Source: Saprospiraceae bacterium
Lineage (GTDB): Bacteria > Bacteroidota > Bacteroidia > Chitinophagales > Saprospiraceae
Length of the DNA: 18,182 nt
Direction of reading: 5' to 3'
Assembly: GCA_007125435.1 (NCBI GenBank)
Contig: SLDF01000106.1
Location: 1 to 18,182 of the forward strand
Shown: positions 1-6,436 of the stretch, piece by piece
Numbering within the stretch: the first letter of the stretch is position 1
How the letters are laid out: the number at the start of each line of letters is the position of its first letter
The notes under the pieces: generated by a model
Databases searched by the model: none
What the model was told of the DNA's origin: nothing
What the model saw: the letters and a program-made list of their open reading frames with translations, nothing else
Translations under genes and position numbers: made by a program

Positions 1-91
1 CACTGCTATGTCACCTATTGACTTTTGACCTTTCACAGTCTTCCTTCTTTTATCTTTTTCCTTTTGTCTTTTATCTTCTAAAGTGACCTTT

Positions 92-328
92 GACATTCCG
101 AACAAAAAGACATATTGGACTATCTTCTTCTCTACAAAAAATATAGCAAATAACTAATGGCTATACCTATGCTCCTAAGCTCCCGAGCTTCTGAGCTCCT
201 TAAGACTTTCGACTTTCCGACCAAAAAAGACACCTTAGAATATCTTCTTCGATACAAAAAACATATCAAATAATTAATGGCTACACCTAAGCTTCTATGC
301 TCCTGAACTCCTGAGCTCCTATGCTCCT
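92..328. repeat. Two tandem copies of a ~119-bp unit
   Basis: Copy 1 (92-210) begins GACATTCCGAACAAAAAGAC and copy 2 (211-328) begins GACTTTCCGACCAAAAAAGA. Both then share TATCTTCTTC, a TACAAAAAA run, CAAATAA-TAATGGCTA and an ending made of AGCTCC-type octamers. The copies have diverged by scattered substitutions and a small indel, so the duplication is not recent. Each copy ends in a short octamer array (about 169-200 and 289-328). Confidence 0.8.
289..328. repeat. Octamer minisatellite (atgctcct-like, 5 units)
   Basis: Five consecutive 8-bp units can be read: aagcttct, atgctcct, gaactcct, gagctcct, atgctcct. The equivalent array in the first 119-bp copy (169-200) has four: atgctcct, aagctccc, gagcttct, gagctcct. 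The copy-number difference suggests the array changes by slippage or unequal exchange. Confidence 0.75.
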
Positions 329-374
329 TCAGACCTTCGACCTTCAGACTTTTAGACTCTTAAAAAGTGACCTT

Positions 375-467
375 CGACTTTGGACTCTTTTTATCTCTTC
401 TTTTTCCTTGGCTCTTTTACCTTTTGCCTTGGCTCTTTTAAAATGTTCCTTTTATCTTTTTCCTTTT
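375..467 (+). repeat. Left copy of a ~93-bp inverted dispersed repeat
   Basis: Read on the plus strand, this segment matches the reverse complement of 18090-18182 with about five mismatches across 93 bp. It includes the shared core TTGGCTCTTTTACCTTTTGC followed by CTTGGCTCTTTTAAAATG. The match runs to the very end of the window on the right, so the true repeat may be longer. Confidence 0.85.
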
Positions 468-688
468 GTCTTTTATCTTTTAAAGTGACCTTCGTCTTTA
501 CGACTTTCGACCTTCCGACCTTTAGACCTTCAACTTTGGACTCTTAAAAAGTGCCCTTTGACTTTTGCCAATTCTTATTTCTGCCGTTTGATCGGAGTGA
601 TTTAATGAGGTAGTTTTTGGCATGGTTCTTCGACTCTGAGCCTGTTAAAAGTCAGTTCTTTACCCATATGCTTTATGGTTAGTCCAAG

Positions 689-1762
689 TCATGGTGATGA
701 TGTGAATCTGTCAATGCTTATCTCGGGATCAATGGGAGCTTTGTGGAGGATATGATTGTATAGTTGTTTGGCACAATAAGGTGATAGGGACGTACCCTTA
801 GTTCCCATTCCATTCAGGATGTATAGGCCTTGTATGTCTGGATGACTGCCGATGATAGGTTTTCTATCTTTAGTGGCAGGTCTTAGTCCGGCGACCTGAT
901 CTACTATCTCATAATCCCCATCAAACATAGACTCTAATTGGGTTATTAATTGTGCTTTTTTCTCTGCTGTCGGATAAGGGTTCTCAGTATGCCAGGCGTA
1001 AGTGCCACCTACCCAGAATAATTCTTCTCCATCCCACGGAGCAATGAATACATTGCCCTTGTAAATAATATCATTATACCAGTTATTAATCCTTATGATA
1101 AGCGCCTCTCCTTTTGCCGGATCAAATGGTAAATAATTAAAGTAAGGATTATGCTTGACATAAGCACCTTCACTACAAATCAGATGTTTGAATTTAATAT
1201 CCTTATACATACCATAGCCGCCTTCCCATGCTACAGCTGAATAATCAAAACTATCCTCTAAATATACTGCTTTGTCCATCAGATGAGACTTCCACCTCTT
1301 GCGCAACTCATGAATGGGAATCTGGAATGAATAAGCTGTAGCACCTTTACCAACCGCTGTTTTAATACGCGGCTCATTTTGAATTGTAGAGGGTGGACTT
1401 GTCATAAATGCTGCATATCTTTGCTGGGAACTACGATACTCCCAATCATTAAGTTGCGTCTGAAACTTGAATGCTCTGACTACAGGCTTTTCCAATTGTA
1501 TTTCCAGGCCCAGTTCTCGACACATCTCTTTATATAGTGTAGTTGCAATGGGATAAAGTTCCTGGTAATTCCAGCTGAGCGTCAGGTGTTTACCTGTGAT
1601 AGGGTTCATTATGCCAGCTGCCGCATCAGTTGCAGCCGGTTTTGCCTCGCTGTCTAAAACAATGAATCGATGCTGGTTTTTGTCCAATAAAAAAGAAAAA
1701 ACTGTACCTGCAATACCTTGCCCTACAACCAAAAAGTCAACATCACGTTTAGGTTTTTCCAT
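689..1762 (-). CDS. FAD-dependent oxidoreductase, DAO family
   Basis: A 357-residue flavoprotein of the D-amino-acid-oxidase/glycine-oxidase (DAO) fold. The N-terminus has the dinucleotide-binding beta-alpha-beta: VVGQGIAG (residues 12-19) and an acidic residue at the end of the second strand (IVLDS, D37). The C-terminal FAD-contact region carries GLRPATKDRKPIIG followed by LYILNGMGTKG, as in DAO and MnmC-like oxidases. No signal peptide is seen, so it is probably cytoplasmic. The substrate cannot be told from sequence; amines, amino acids or a tRNA-linked group are all possible. It lies 14 nt downstream of the MmcQ-like gene on the same strand, so the two are probably co-transcribed. The ATG has only a weak purine stretch (GTAGG) upstream. 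Confidence 0.8.
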   Translation of the reverse strand: MEKPKRDVDFLVVGQGIAGTVFSFLLDKNQHRFIVLDSEAKPAATDAAAGIMNPITGKHLTLSWNYQELYPIATTLYKEMCRELGLEIQLEKPVVRAFKFQTQLNDWEYRSSQQRYAAFMTSPPSTIQNEPRIKTAVGKGATAYSFQIPIHELRKRWKSHLMDKAVYLEDSFDYSAVAWEGGYGMYKDIKFKHLICSEGAYVKHNPYFNYLPFDPAKGEALIIRINNWYNDIIYKGNVFIAPWDGEELFWVGGTYAWHTENPYPTAEKKAQLITQLESMFDGDYEIVDQVAGLRPATKDRKPIIGSHPDIQGLYILNGMGTKGTSLSPYCAKQLYNHILHKAPIDPEISIDRFTSSP

Positions 1763-1776
1763 GAGCCTACTGATTA

Positions 1777-2127
1777 TTAAGCAAACGAATTCCTCACCTT
1801 GGCGGGCAGTCCTTTAAAGACGAGCTCGTATGAGTGGGTAATCCATTCTTTAATAACATCATCTGCGATTTTACCCGAGAGGGTCACTGTATTCCAATGC
1901 TTTTTATTCATATGGAATCCTGGCTCGACATCTTCATATTCCTCTCTGAGTTGAATAGCTTTAGCCGGGTCACATTTAAGGTTTACAGAAAGAACGGGAT
2001 TGTCAAGGCCGGTAATCCCAAATATCTTACCTCCTACCTTGAAGCACAATGTCCATTCATCAAAGGGCAAGTCCTCTGTAGTGTGCGGAAGACTAAGGCA
2101 ATATTCTCTGAGTTGCTCGATATTCAT
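1777..2127 (-). CDS. MmcQ/YjbR-family (DUF419) protein
   Basis: A small protein of 116 residues from the start chosen here. It begins MNIEQLREYCLSLPHTTEDL, the usual opening of the MmcQ/YjbR family (CyaY-like fold, often called DNA-binding). The later features FDEWTLCFKVGGKIFG, VNLKCDP, EPGFHMNKKHWNTV and GLPAKVR all fit the family pattern. An in-frame ATG 36 nt further upstream (2163) would add 12 residues with no family support and would nearly abut the tRNA 3' end. The internal ATG at 2127 has an AGAGG ribosome-binding site 5 nt before it, so I prefer it. The molecular role of the family is poorly known. It lies between tRNA-Arg and the FAD oxidoreductase on the same strand, so all three may share a transcript. 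Confidence 0.85.
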   Translation of the reverse strand: MNIEQLREYCLSLPHTTEDLPFDEWTLCFKVGGKIFGITGLDNPVLSVNLKCDPAKAIQLREEYEDVEPGFHMNKKHWNTVTLSGKIADDVIKEWITHSYELVFKGLPAKVRNSFA

Positions 2128-2129
2128 AT

Positions 2130-2135
2130 CCTCTC
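2130..2135 (-). promoter_or_regulatory. Ribosome-binding site that sets the MmcQ start
   Basis: The minus strand reads GAGAGGAT immediately before the ATG at 2127, a good Shine-Dalgarno at about 5 nt spacing. Clear Shine-Dalgarno sites are uncommon in this window, which makes this one useful for choosing the downstream ATG over the one at 2163. Confidence 0.6.
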
Positions 2136-2167
2136 TATTAACAGGCAAACTATTGTGAAACAAAAAG

Positions 2168-2239
2168 TAGCCCCGCTAGGAATCGAACCTAGATCTAAAG
2201 TTTAGGAAACTTCTATTCTATCCATTGAACTACAGGGCC
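2168..2239 (-). tRNA. tRNA-Arg (anticodon CCU)
   Basis: The minus strand folds into a full 72-nt cloverleaf. The acceptor stem is GGCCCTG with CGGGGCT, the D arm is GTTC/GAAT, and the anticodon stem is GAAGT/ACTTT around the loop TTCCTAA. The anticodon is therefore CCU, reading the arginine codon AGG. The variable loop is short (AGAT), the T arm is CTAGG-TTCGATT-CCTAG, and the discriminator is A. CCA is not encoded. The first acceptor pair is G1-U72 and there is another wobble at U6-G67. A short T-rich stretch (CTTTTTG) follows the 3' end. Confidence 0.95.
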
Positions 2240-2295
2240 TCTATGCTTCATGTTTGACTATGTCTAAAAGTATTCTGTTGTGAATAGAGCCAAGT

Positions 2296-4551
2296 CTATT
2301 GTTTTTCGCTTCTCTTGGGCGTATTGCCTTCTCTATCAATCCAGAGCTGATCCGCTTTTGGCGGTGTGGGCTTTTTACCCGATTTAGGAAATACCAACGT
2401 CAATTCATTGACAATGTTTCTGGCGTTGGCAAATTTGTCGATGATGAAAACGATATATCTGGCATCTACCATGATGTTTCTACATATGCTTTCATCGTAA
2501 TTGATATCGCTCATAGTGCCTTCCCATACCCTGTCAAAGTTTAGCCCTACCAGATTGCCATAGGCATCAATTGCCGGGCTACCGGAATTACCCCCTGTAG
2601 TGTGATTTGAGCCTAAAAAACAAACGGGTACATCCCCTGTCTCATCAGTATAGTCGCCAAAATCTTTCATTGTATGTAGGTCTATTAACCTCTGAGGCAG
2701 ATCAAATTCGTAATCACCTGGCACATACTTCTCAATGACACCACTGAGGTAGGTCTTCGGCTTGTACTTCACTGCATCACGCGGCCTGTAACCATCGACA
2801 TTACCATAGGTCACTCTTAGCGTGCTATTGGCGTCTGGCCAAAACCTACGATCACCCATGACATCCATTTGGGCTGCCATATATTGTTTTTGTAATTCTT
2901 TAATTTGTAGTGTTTGAACTTCCAGATCACCGGCTACAGTTTCATTATAGTGGCTAAGTAGCGCGGTGTAGAGGCCGACTACCGGATCATTGGATAGTAT
3001 TTCTATAACAGCTTCTTCATTCTCATTTTCAATCAATTTGCTGAATCGCTCAAAGTCCGTCAAAATTGATGCCTGATAATACTGCGACGCCATCTCATAA
3101 TATTCACGGTCAAACTCATCAATAATATTCAAAACAGCCTGCGGGATATATTCGCTATCTAATTTGTCGACCAGGAGTTCTATCAACTGAGCATAGACTT
3201 TGGCGTCTGTTTTTGGATCAAAATTGTCATAAATACCTTCGACTGCTGATGACACCTGGGCCCAATATGACCTAATGGCATCAATTCCACCATTGTTACC
3301 GACATTGACTATTCGAGACCCTACAGAGGCCAGGCGCATCATATCTGCATTTCTACCGATAATTTCATAAAACACCTCCTGCACATATCTCAAAGGCATG
3401 GCTTGTTCGTGCGCCATATTGAGATCTGCCAACAAAGAACCGTAATCATTGCGCCACAATCTGGATGTATTGACTCTTTCCATAAAAAGTACTTCATAAT
3501 CCCTCTTTTTTTGCAGGGCATTTGTCGCCAGGAGGCCCTGGTTTTCACCAATCCACTTCTTATAATAATTGGCTACTGAAGCATACTTAGATGCATATTT
3601 AATCTGAATAGCCGGATCTTGACGCATTGCCTCATCGAGGATAGAGAGGACTTTTTCTCTTATATTGATCTTAGCCGGATTATACTCCTCAATGATGTGC
3701 TTGACGGCTATCTCCGGCAGATATTGCTCCGTCCTGCCCGGAAAACCAAAAACAAGAGTAAAATCACCTTCTTCTACACCATCTAATGATATGGGTAAGT
3801 GATGAGCGGGCTTGTATGGCACATTATCTTCACTGTATTCTGCGGGGTTGTTGTCTTTGTCTGCATAAATTCTAAAAAGTGCAAAGTCTCCCGTGTGTCT
3901 TGGCCACTCCCAATTATCTGTGTCGGCGCCAAACTTTCCTATGGAAGATGGCGGCGCACCTACAAGACGTACATCATTGTAGGTTACTGTGACAAACATA
4001 AAATACTGATTGCCATAGTAAAAAGGCTTCACTATTGCAGATTCAAACTCCCCAAGCGAAGTTTTCTTAATGACGTTGTCTATGTTTTTGTCGATTTGGG
4101 ATTGCTTTTCTTTTGCGGTAAGGTTTTCGGTACCTTTCAGGACATCATCGGTGACTTCTTCTATACGCTGTATAAAGGTCACAAATAACCCCGGATTTGG
4201 CAATTCATTTTTTGCGCTTGATGCCCAGAATCCATCCTTGAGTAGGTTATTGTCCAATGAAGAATGTGACTGTATACGTCCATATCCACAGTGATGGTTG
4301 GTAAGCACTAAGCCTCTTGAAGAAATGACCTCTCCCGTACAAAACCCTCCAAAATGCACTATGGCATCCTTCAGCGATCCATTGTTAACACTATAAATAT
4401 CTTCAGCAGTCATCTTCATACCCATGCTCTGCATTTCAGCTTCGTTGAGCTGTTTGAGAAGGTGAGGCAACCACATGCCTTCGCCAGCAAAGATCACATG
4501 ACTCCAAAGTAATAAAATAAATACTCCTAAATAATACCTGAATCTCTTCAT
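2296..4551 (-). CDS. S46 dipeptidyl-peptidase, DPP11-like (Asp/Glu-specific)
   Basis: Family S46 exopeptidases release dipeptides from peptide N-termini in the periplasm. From ATG 4551 the protein is 751 residues and opens with a signal peptide (MKRFRYYLG, hydrophobic core, cleavage near VIFA/GEG). The mature start GMWLPHLLKQLN is typical of the family. Visible active-site parts are TNHHCGYG (His, about residues 86-87), HTGDFALFRIY (Asp about 222) and GGNSGSPA (Ser 656). Eighteen residues after the Ser, in FDRVWEG, stands Arg 674. In Porphyromonas enzymes this position is Gly in DPP7 and Arg in DPP11, where it reads acidic P1 residues. An in-frame ATG at 4620 would add 23 residues ahead of the signal peptide and would lie at or upstream of the likely promoter, so I reject it. 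The gene is monocistronic in appearance. Confidence 0.93.
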   Translation of the reverse strand: MKRFRYYLGVFILLLWSHVIFAGEGMWLPHLLKQLNEAEMQSMGMKMTAEDIYSVNNGSLKDAIVHFGGFCTGEVISSRGLVLTNHHCGYGRIQSHSSLDNNLLKDGFWASSAKNELPNPGLFVTFIQRIEEVTDDVLKGTENLTAKEKQSQIDKNIDNVIKKTSLGEFESAIVKPFYYGNQYFMFVTVTYNDVRLVGAPPSSIGKFGADTDNWEWPRHTGDFALFRIYADKDNNPAEYSEDNVPYKPAHHLPISLDGVEEGDFTLVFGFPGRTEQYLPEIAVKHIIEEYNPAKINIREKVLSILDEAMRQDPAIQIKYASKYASVANYYKKWIGENQGLLATNALQKKRDYEVLFMERVNTSRLWRNDYGSLLADLNMAHEQAMPLRYVQEVFYEIIGRNADMMRLASVGSRIVNVGNNGGIDAIRSYWAQVSSAVEGIYDNFDPKTDAKVYAQLIELLVDKLDSEYIPQAVLNIIDEFDREYYEMASQYYQASILTDFERFSKLIENENEEAVIEILSNDPVVGLYTALLSHYNETVAGDLEVQTLQIKELQKQYMAAQMDVMGDRRFWPDANSTLRVTYGNVDGYRPRDAVKYKPKTYLSGVIEKYVPGDYEFDLPQRLIDLHTMKDFGDYTDETGDVPVCFLGSNHTTGGNSGSPAIDAYGNLVGLNFDRVWEGTMSDINYDESICRNIMVDARYIVFIIDKFANARNIVNELTLVFPKSGKKPTPPKADQLWIDREGNTPKRSEKQ

Positions 4552-4587
4552 ATCCGATCGATTTTTTGCAAATTTAACAAACGCAAT

Positions 4588-4621
4588 CAAGATTATTATC
4601 GCATTGGCCCAATAATCCAAA
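4588..4621 (-). promoter_or_regulatory. Candidate promoter of the S46 peptidase gene
   Basis: The minus strand reads TTTG, 22 nt, then TAATCTTG, one base off the Bacteroidota -7 consensus TAnnTTTG. Transcription would start near 4581, about 30 nt before ATG 4551, which agrees with the shorter protein start. The call rests on consensus matching only. Confidence 0.35.
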
Positions 4622-4660
4622 ATAAGACAATAGCTAACTGAGCGAAGTGGCTCACTGTGA

Positions 4661-4741
4661 TTGACTAAACGTCAAGCCGATAATGAGGATGACTGAATGG
4701 TGCGAAGCAATTTGGTTGACTAAATGTCAAGCAAATAATGA
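4661..4741. repeat. Direct repeat, 26-bp core at 55-bp spacing
   Basis: TTGACTAAACGTCAAGCCGA followed by TAATGA (4661-4686) recurs as TTGACTAAATGTCAAGCAAA followed by TAATGA (4716-4741), three differences in 26 bp. The flanking sequence (aactgagcgaagtggctc versus gactgaatggtgcgaagc) is also related, so the duplicated unit is about 55 bp. Confidence 0.75.
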
Positions 4742-4746
4742 AGGAA

Positions 4747-4766
4747 CCGAGCCGCCTCTGGCTCGG
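4747..4766. repeat. Short GC-rich hairpin
   Basis: CCGAGCC and GGCTCGG form a perfect 7-bp stem around the 6-nt loop GCCTCT. There is no T-tract on either side, so it is unlikely to be an intrinsic terminator. It fits the REP-like character of the region. Confidence 0.6.
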
Positions 4767-4882
4767 CGTCGACTGTCCTAATCACAATCACCCGTAGAAT
4801 AGCTCAGGGCTCTACATACAATCTGACCCTAGTCACATCGTGGCGACATCATAATAGCGCAGGGCGTCAGCCATGTGTTTGA

Positions 4883-4965
4883 TTCGCTTCGCTCATGTTT
4901 AACTCACTACCGTTCGCGTTTAGTTCGCTTTGCTCACGTTTAACTCGCTGCGCTCGCGTTTATAG
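4883..4965. repeat. Degenerate ~21-bp tandem array (4 units)
   Basis: Four consecutive units of 20-21 bp share the pattern TTCGCTTYGCTCAYGTTTAAC or TCGCTGCGCTCGCGTTTA. Boundaries are about 4883-4903, 4904-4923, 4924-4944 and 4945-4965. Each unit holds GCG/CGC-rich sequence followed by GTTTA. Confidence 0.75.
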
Positions 4966-5180
4966 CAGAGCTTCTATTGGAGATTTAGACATCTTGTCAA
5001 CAAGGACCTTTTATCCAAATAAAACTTGAAAGCTCACAATCTACTTCAATCCTAAACAGCGAAGAGCGCGGAGTGCTTGTAGTGTAAACAGCAAACGGAG
5101 GCGATAGCCGATCGTTTGCATAAACAGCCGAAGTGAGGCGAATGCCGAACGCAGACGTAAACATAATACATCTAGCTAGC

Positions 5181-5212
5181 AGCTTGTAACTTGCAGCTTG
5201 TAGCTTGTAGCT
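5181..5212. repeat. Heptamer array (agcttgt, 4.5 units)
   Basis: The units read agcttgt, aacttgc, agcttgt, agcttgt, agct, with a strict 7-bp period. The core AGCT is self-complementary, so both strands look similar. Similar AGCTTGY arrays occur between genes in other Bacteroidota as far as I recall; this was not checked. Confidence 0.85.
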
Positions 5213-5214
5213 AA

Positions 5215-5425
5215 AAACTCCTTCCGCGTGAGGGATAGAAGCGATATGAGTGGCTGACGAATGGCAAGCAGGAATATGGAGGTGGGGGCGACCGGAGGAA
5301 GCCACCAAATACATAATGACTGCCCATGAGACAGTCAGGAATACAAGCGGATAGCCCGGTCCCACCTTTTCCTCTCTGCCTGGGCCTTGGGGGCAGAGAG
5401 GAAAAGGTGGGGCACGCCCAAAAAC
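5215..5425 (-). repeat. GC-rich structured intergenic element with 20-bp hairpin
   Basis: Read on the minus strand the element begins TTTGGGCGTGCCCC, passes through a perfect 20-bp hairpin (arms 5361-5380 and 5392-5411, 11-nt loop), continues CCGGGCTATCCGCTTG, then CCGGTCGCCCCC, and ends CTTCTATCCCTCACGCGG. The order GGGCG..CCC, CGGGCTATCCGCT, CTATCCCTMACGCGG recalls a dispersed element in intergenic regions of many Flavobacteriia and other Bacteroidota. That link is from memory and is not verified here. There is no coding signal and the function is unknown. Confidence 0.55.
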
Positions 5426-5490
5426 CAAATAAACAGTCTACTCTATAAATTAAGGGTCAATGTCTAAGGAAACTGTATTTTTTCAGTTGG

Positions 5491-5525
5491 TTGGGAAACA
5501 TTTAAAATAAATCACTGTATATTTA
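5491..5525 (+). promoter_or_regulatory. Candidate promoter of the kinase-pfkA pair
   Basis: TTG at 5491 and TATATTTA at 5518-5525 (one base off TAnnTTTG) lie upstream of the kinase start, leaving a leader of about 40 nt. The spacing is slightly long, so this is tentative. Confidence 0.3.
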
Positions 5526-5573
5526 TGAAATTATTCACACGATAGTGTTATTTTTACAATAAGGATGTCTTGA

Positions 5574-6431
5574 ATGGGAAATATTTTAGTCATTGAATCA
5601 GGAGGGAGTAAGTCGGACTGGTGGTACTTTGATGAAGAGACCGACGAGCGAGAACACATCAGGACGAAGGGCTATCACCCAAGATGGAGTGGCAGTAATC
5701 TGACTGATAAAATCCTGCCCTACATCACAAATGAGCGTCCCAAGTGGCAGCCTGAGCACATTTATTATTATGGTGCAGGTGTGTCTACTGACAAAGTGCG
5801 TACAGGCATCAAGAAAGAGCTAGGAGCGCTATATGGTACTTCGCAAATCAAGGTATACGATGACCTGATCGGTGCAGCACAAGCTCTGCTTGGTCAAGAG
5901 TCCGGGCTAATAGCTATACTGGGCACTGGTAGTAATAGCGGCTACTACGATGGTGAAAAAATAGCGCATAAGGTGCCAAGTCTTGGATTTTTACTGGGCG
6001 ATGAAGGGAGTGGTGCTTATCTTGGAAAACTAATCGTGAATGAAATGGCATATACACGAGATGATGAGCTCAGACAATCATTTGAAAAGTGGGCTAAGAA
6101 GAGTATAGATGGAGTGGTGAAAGGTATTTACAGGAGCAAAAACCCCGTACATTGGTTAGCAAGGTATTCAGAATTTGCGGCTATTAAGAGGGGGCATGAT
6201 GTCGTGGATAATATCATTAAGACCAACTTTGACCTATTCATCGAGAAGATACTCATGGCATATGAAAACGTAGGCAAAGTAAACTTTGTAGGAGGCATAG
6301 CCATGGGTTATAAGCAAGAGCTATTAAACGCAATGGAAGCACATGGTCTTGAGGCGAATCAAATAAGGCGAGACTGTGGTGGGGATTTAATACAATATCA
6401 CATTAAGAGACAATTACAAGAACAAAAATAA
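5574..6431 (+). CDS. BadF/BadG-family sugar kinase (N-acetylglucosamine kinase-like)
   Basis: A 285-residue cytoplasmic ASKHA-fold kinase. The phosphate-1 loop is LVIESGGSKSDW (residues 5-16), the usual opening of Bacteroidota BadF/BadG/BcrA-type ATPases annotated as N-acetylglucosamine kinase. VYDDLIGAAQALL (94-106) holds the likely catalytic Asp. AILGTGSNSG (114-123) is the phosphate-2 loop, LGDEGSGAYLG (141-151) follows, and VGGIAMGY (239-246) is the adenosine-binding turn. The probable reaction is ATP-dependent phosphorylation of an amino sugar such as GlcNAc, but the substrate is inferred from family only. AAGGA lies 10-14 nt before the ATG. pfkA starts 5 nt after the stop, so the two form a likely operon feeding phosphorylated sugar into glycolysis. 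Confidence 0.85.
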   Translation: MGNILVIESGGSKSDWWYFDEETDEREHIRTKGYHPRWSGSNLTDKILPYITNERPKWQPEHIYYYGAGVSTDKVRTGIKKELGALYGTSQIKVYDDLIGAAQALLGQESGLIAILGTGSNSGYYDGEKIAHKVPSLGFLLGDEGSGAYLGKLIVNEMAYTRDDELRQSFEKWAKKSIDGVVKGIYRSKNPVHWLARYSEFAAIKRGHDVVDNIIKTNFDLFIEKILMAYENVGKVNFVGGIAMGYKQELLNAMEAHGLEANQIRRDCGGDLIQYHIKRQLQEQK

Positions 6432-6436
6432 ATAAC

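Larger units (their letters stand above)
1..570. repeat. Pyrimidine-rich intergenic repeat mosaic
   Basis: The plus strand is strikingly C/T-rich and built from recurring short phrases such as GACCTTT, GACTTTCGAC, CTTTTATCTTTTTCC and AAAAAGTGACC. It holds a 43-bp direct repeat (48-90 and 450-492), a roughly 119-bp tandem duplication (92-210 and 211-328), octamer runs inside that duplication, a 21-bp tandem pair (406-426 and 427-447), and a segment (375-467) repeated in inverted orientation at the right edge of the window. No open reading frame with protein-like composition is visible. The remaining stretch 571-688, up to the end of the oxidoreductase gene, shows nothing I can name. The function is unknown; this looks like a dispersed intergenic repeat family that has been locally duplicated. 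Confidence 0.8.
4622..5490. repeat. Repeat-rich intergenic mosaic
   Basis: Nearly 1 kb between the divergent S46 peptidase and sugar-kinase genes holds no convincing gene. From left to right it contains a ~55-bp direct duplication (about 4632-4741), a 7-bp-stem hairpin (4747-4766), REP-like GC-rich sequence with AATAGC-CAGGGC repeated (about 4797-4875), a degenerate ~21-bp array (4883-4965), a heptamer array (5181-5212) and a GC-rich structured element ending in a 20-bp perfect hairpin (about 5215-5420). The only long reading frame across it (4997-5428, minus) is low-complexity translation of these repeats. Confidence 0.75.

Noticed and set aside
1..570. CRISPR array or IS-element ends
   Set aside because: Repeats are not evenly spaced with unique spacers, and no Cas gene, transposase or target-site duplication is present.
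1834..2205. Plus-strand reading frame overlapping the MmcQ gene and the tRNA
   Set aside because: Antisense to a gene with clear family motifs and runs into the tRNA; no protein-like features of its own.
2283..2300. Hairpin AATAGA/TCTATT at the end of the S46 gene as terminator
   Set aside because: Only 6 A/T-rich base pairs overlapping the stop codon, with no T-tract on the minus strand.
4549..4620. Upstream ATG (4620) as the S46 peptidase start
   Set aside because: It would place 23 residues before a canonical signal peptide, and it lies at the -33 of the likely promoter.
4997..5428. 143-residue minus-strand reading frame between the S46 and sugar-kinase genes
   Set aside because: It runs through the heptamer array and the 20-bp hairpin element; the translated sequence is low-complexity and reflects the repeats. 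No start context or family motif.
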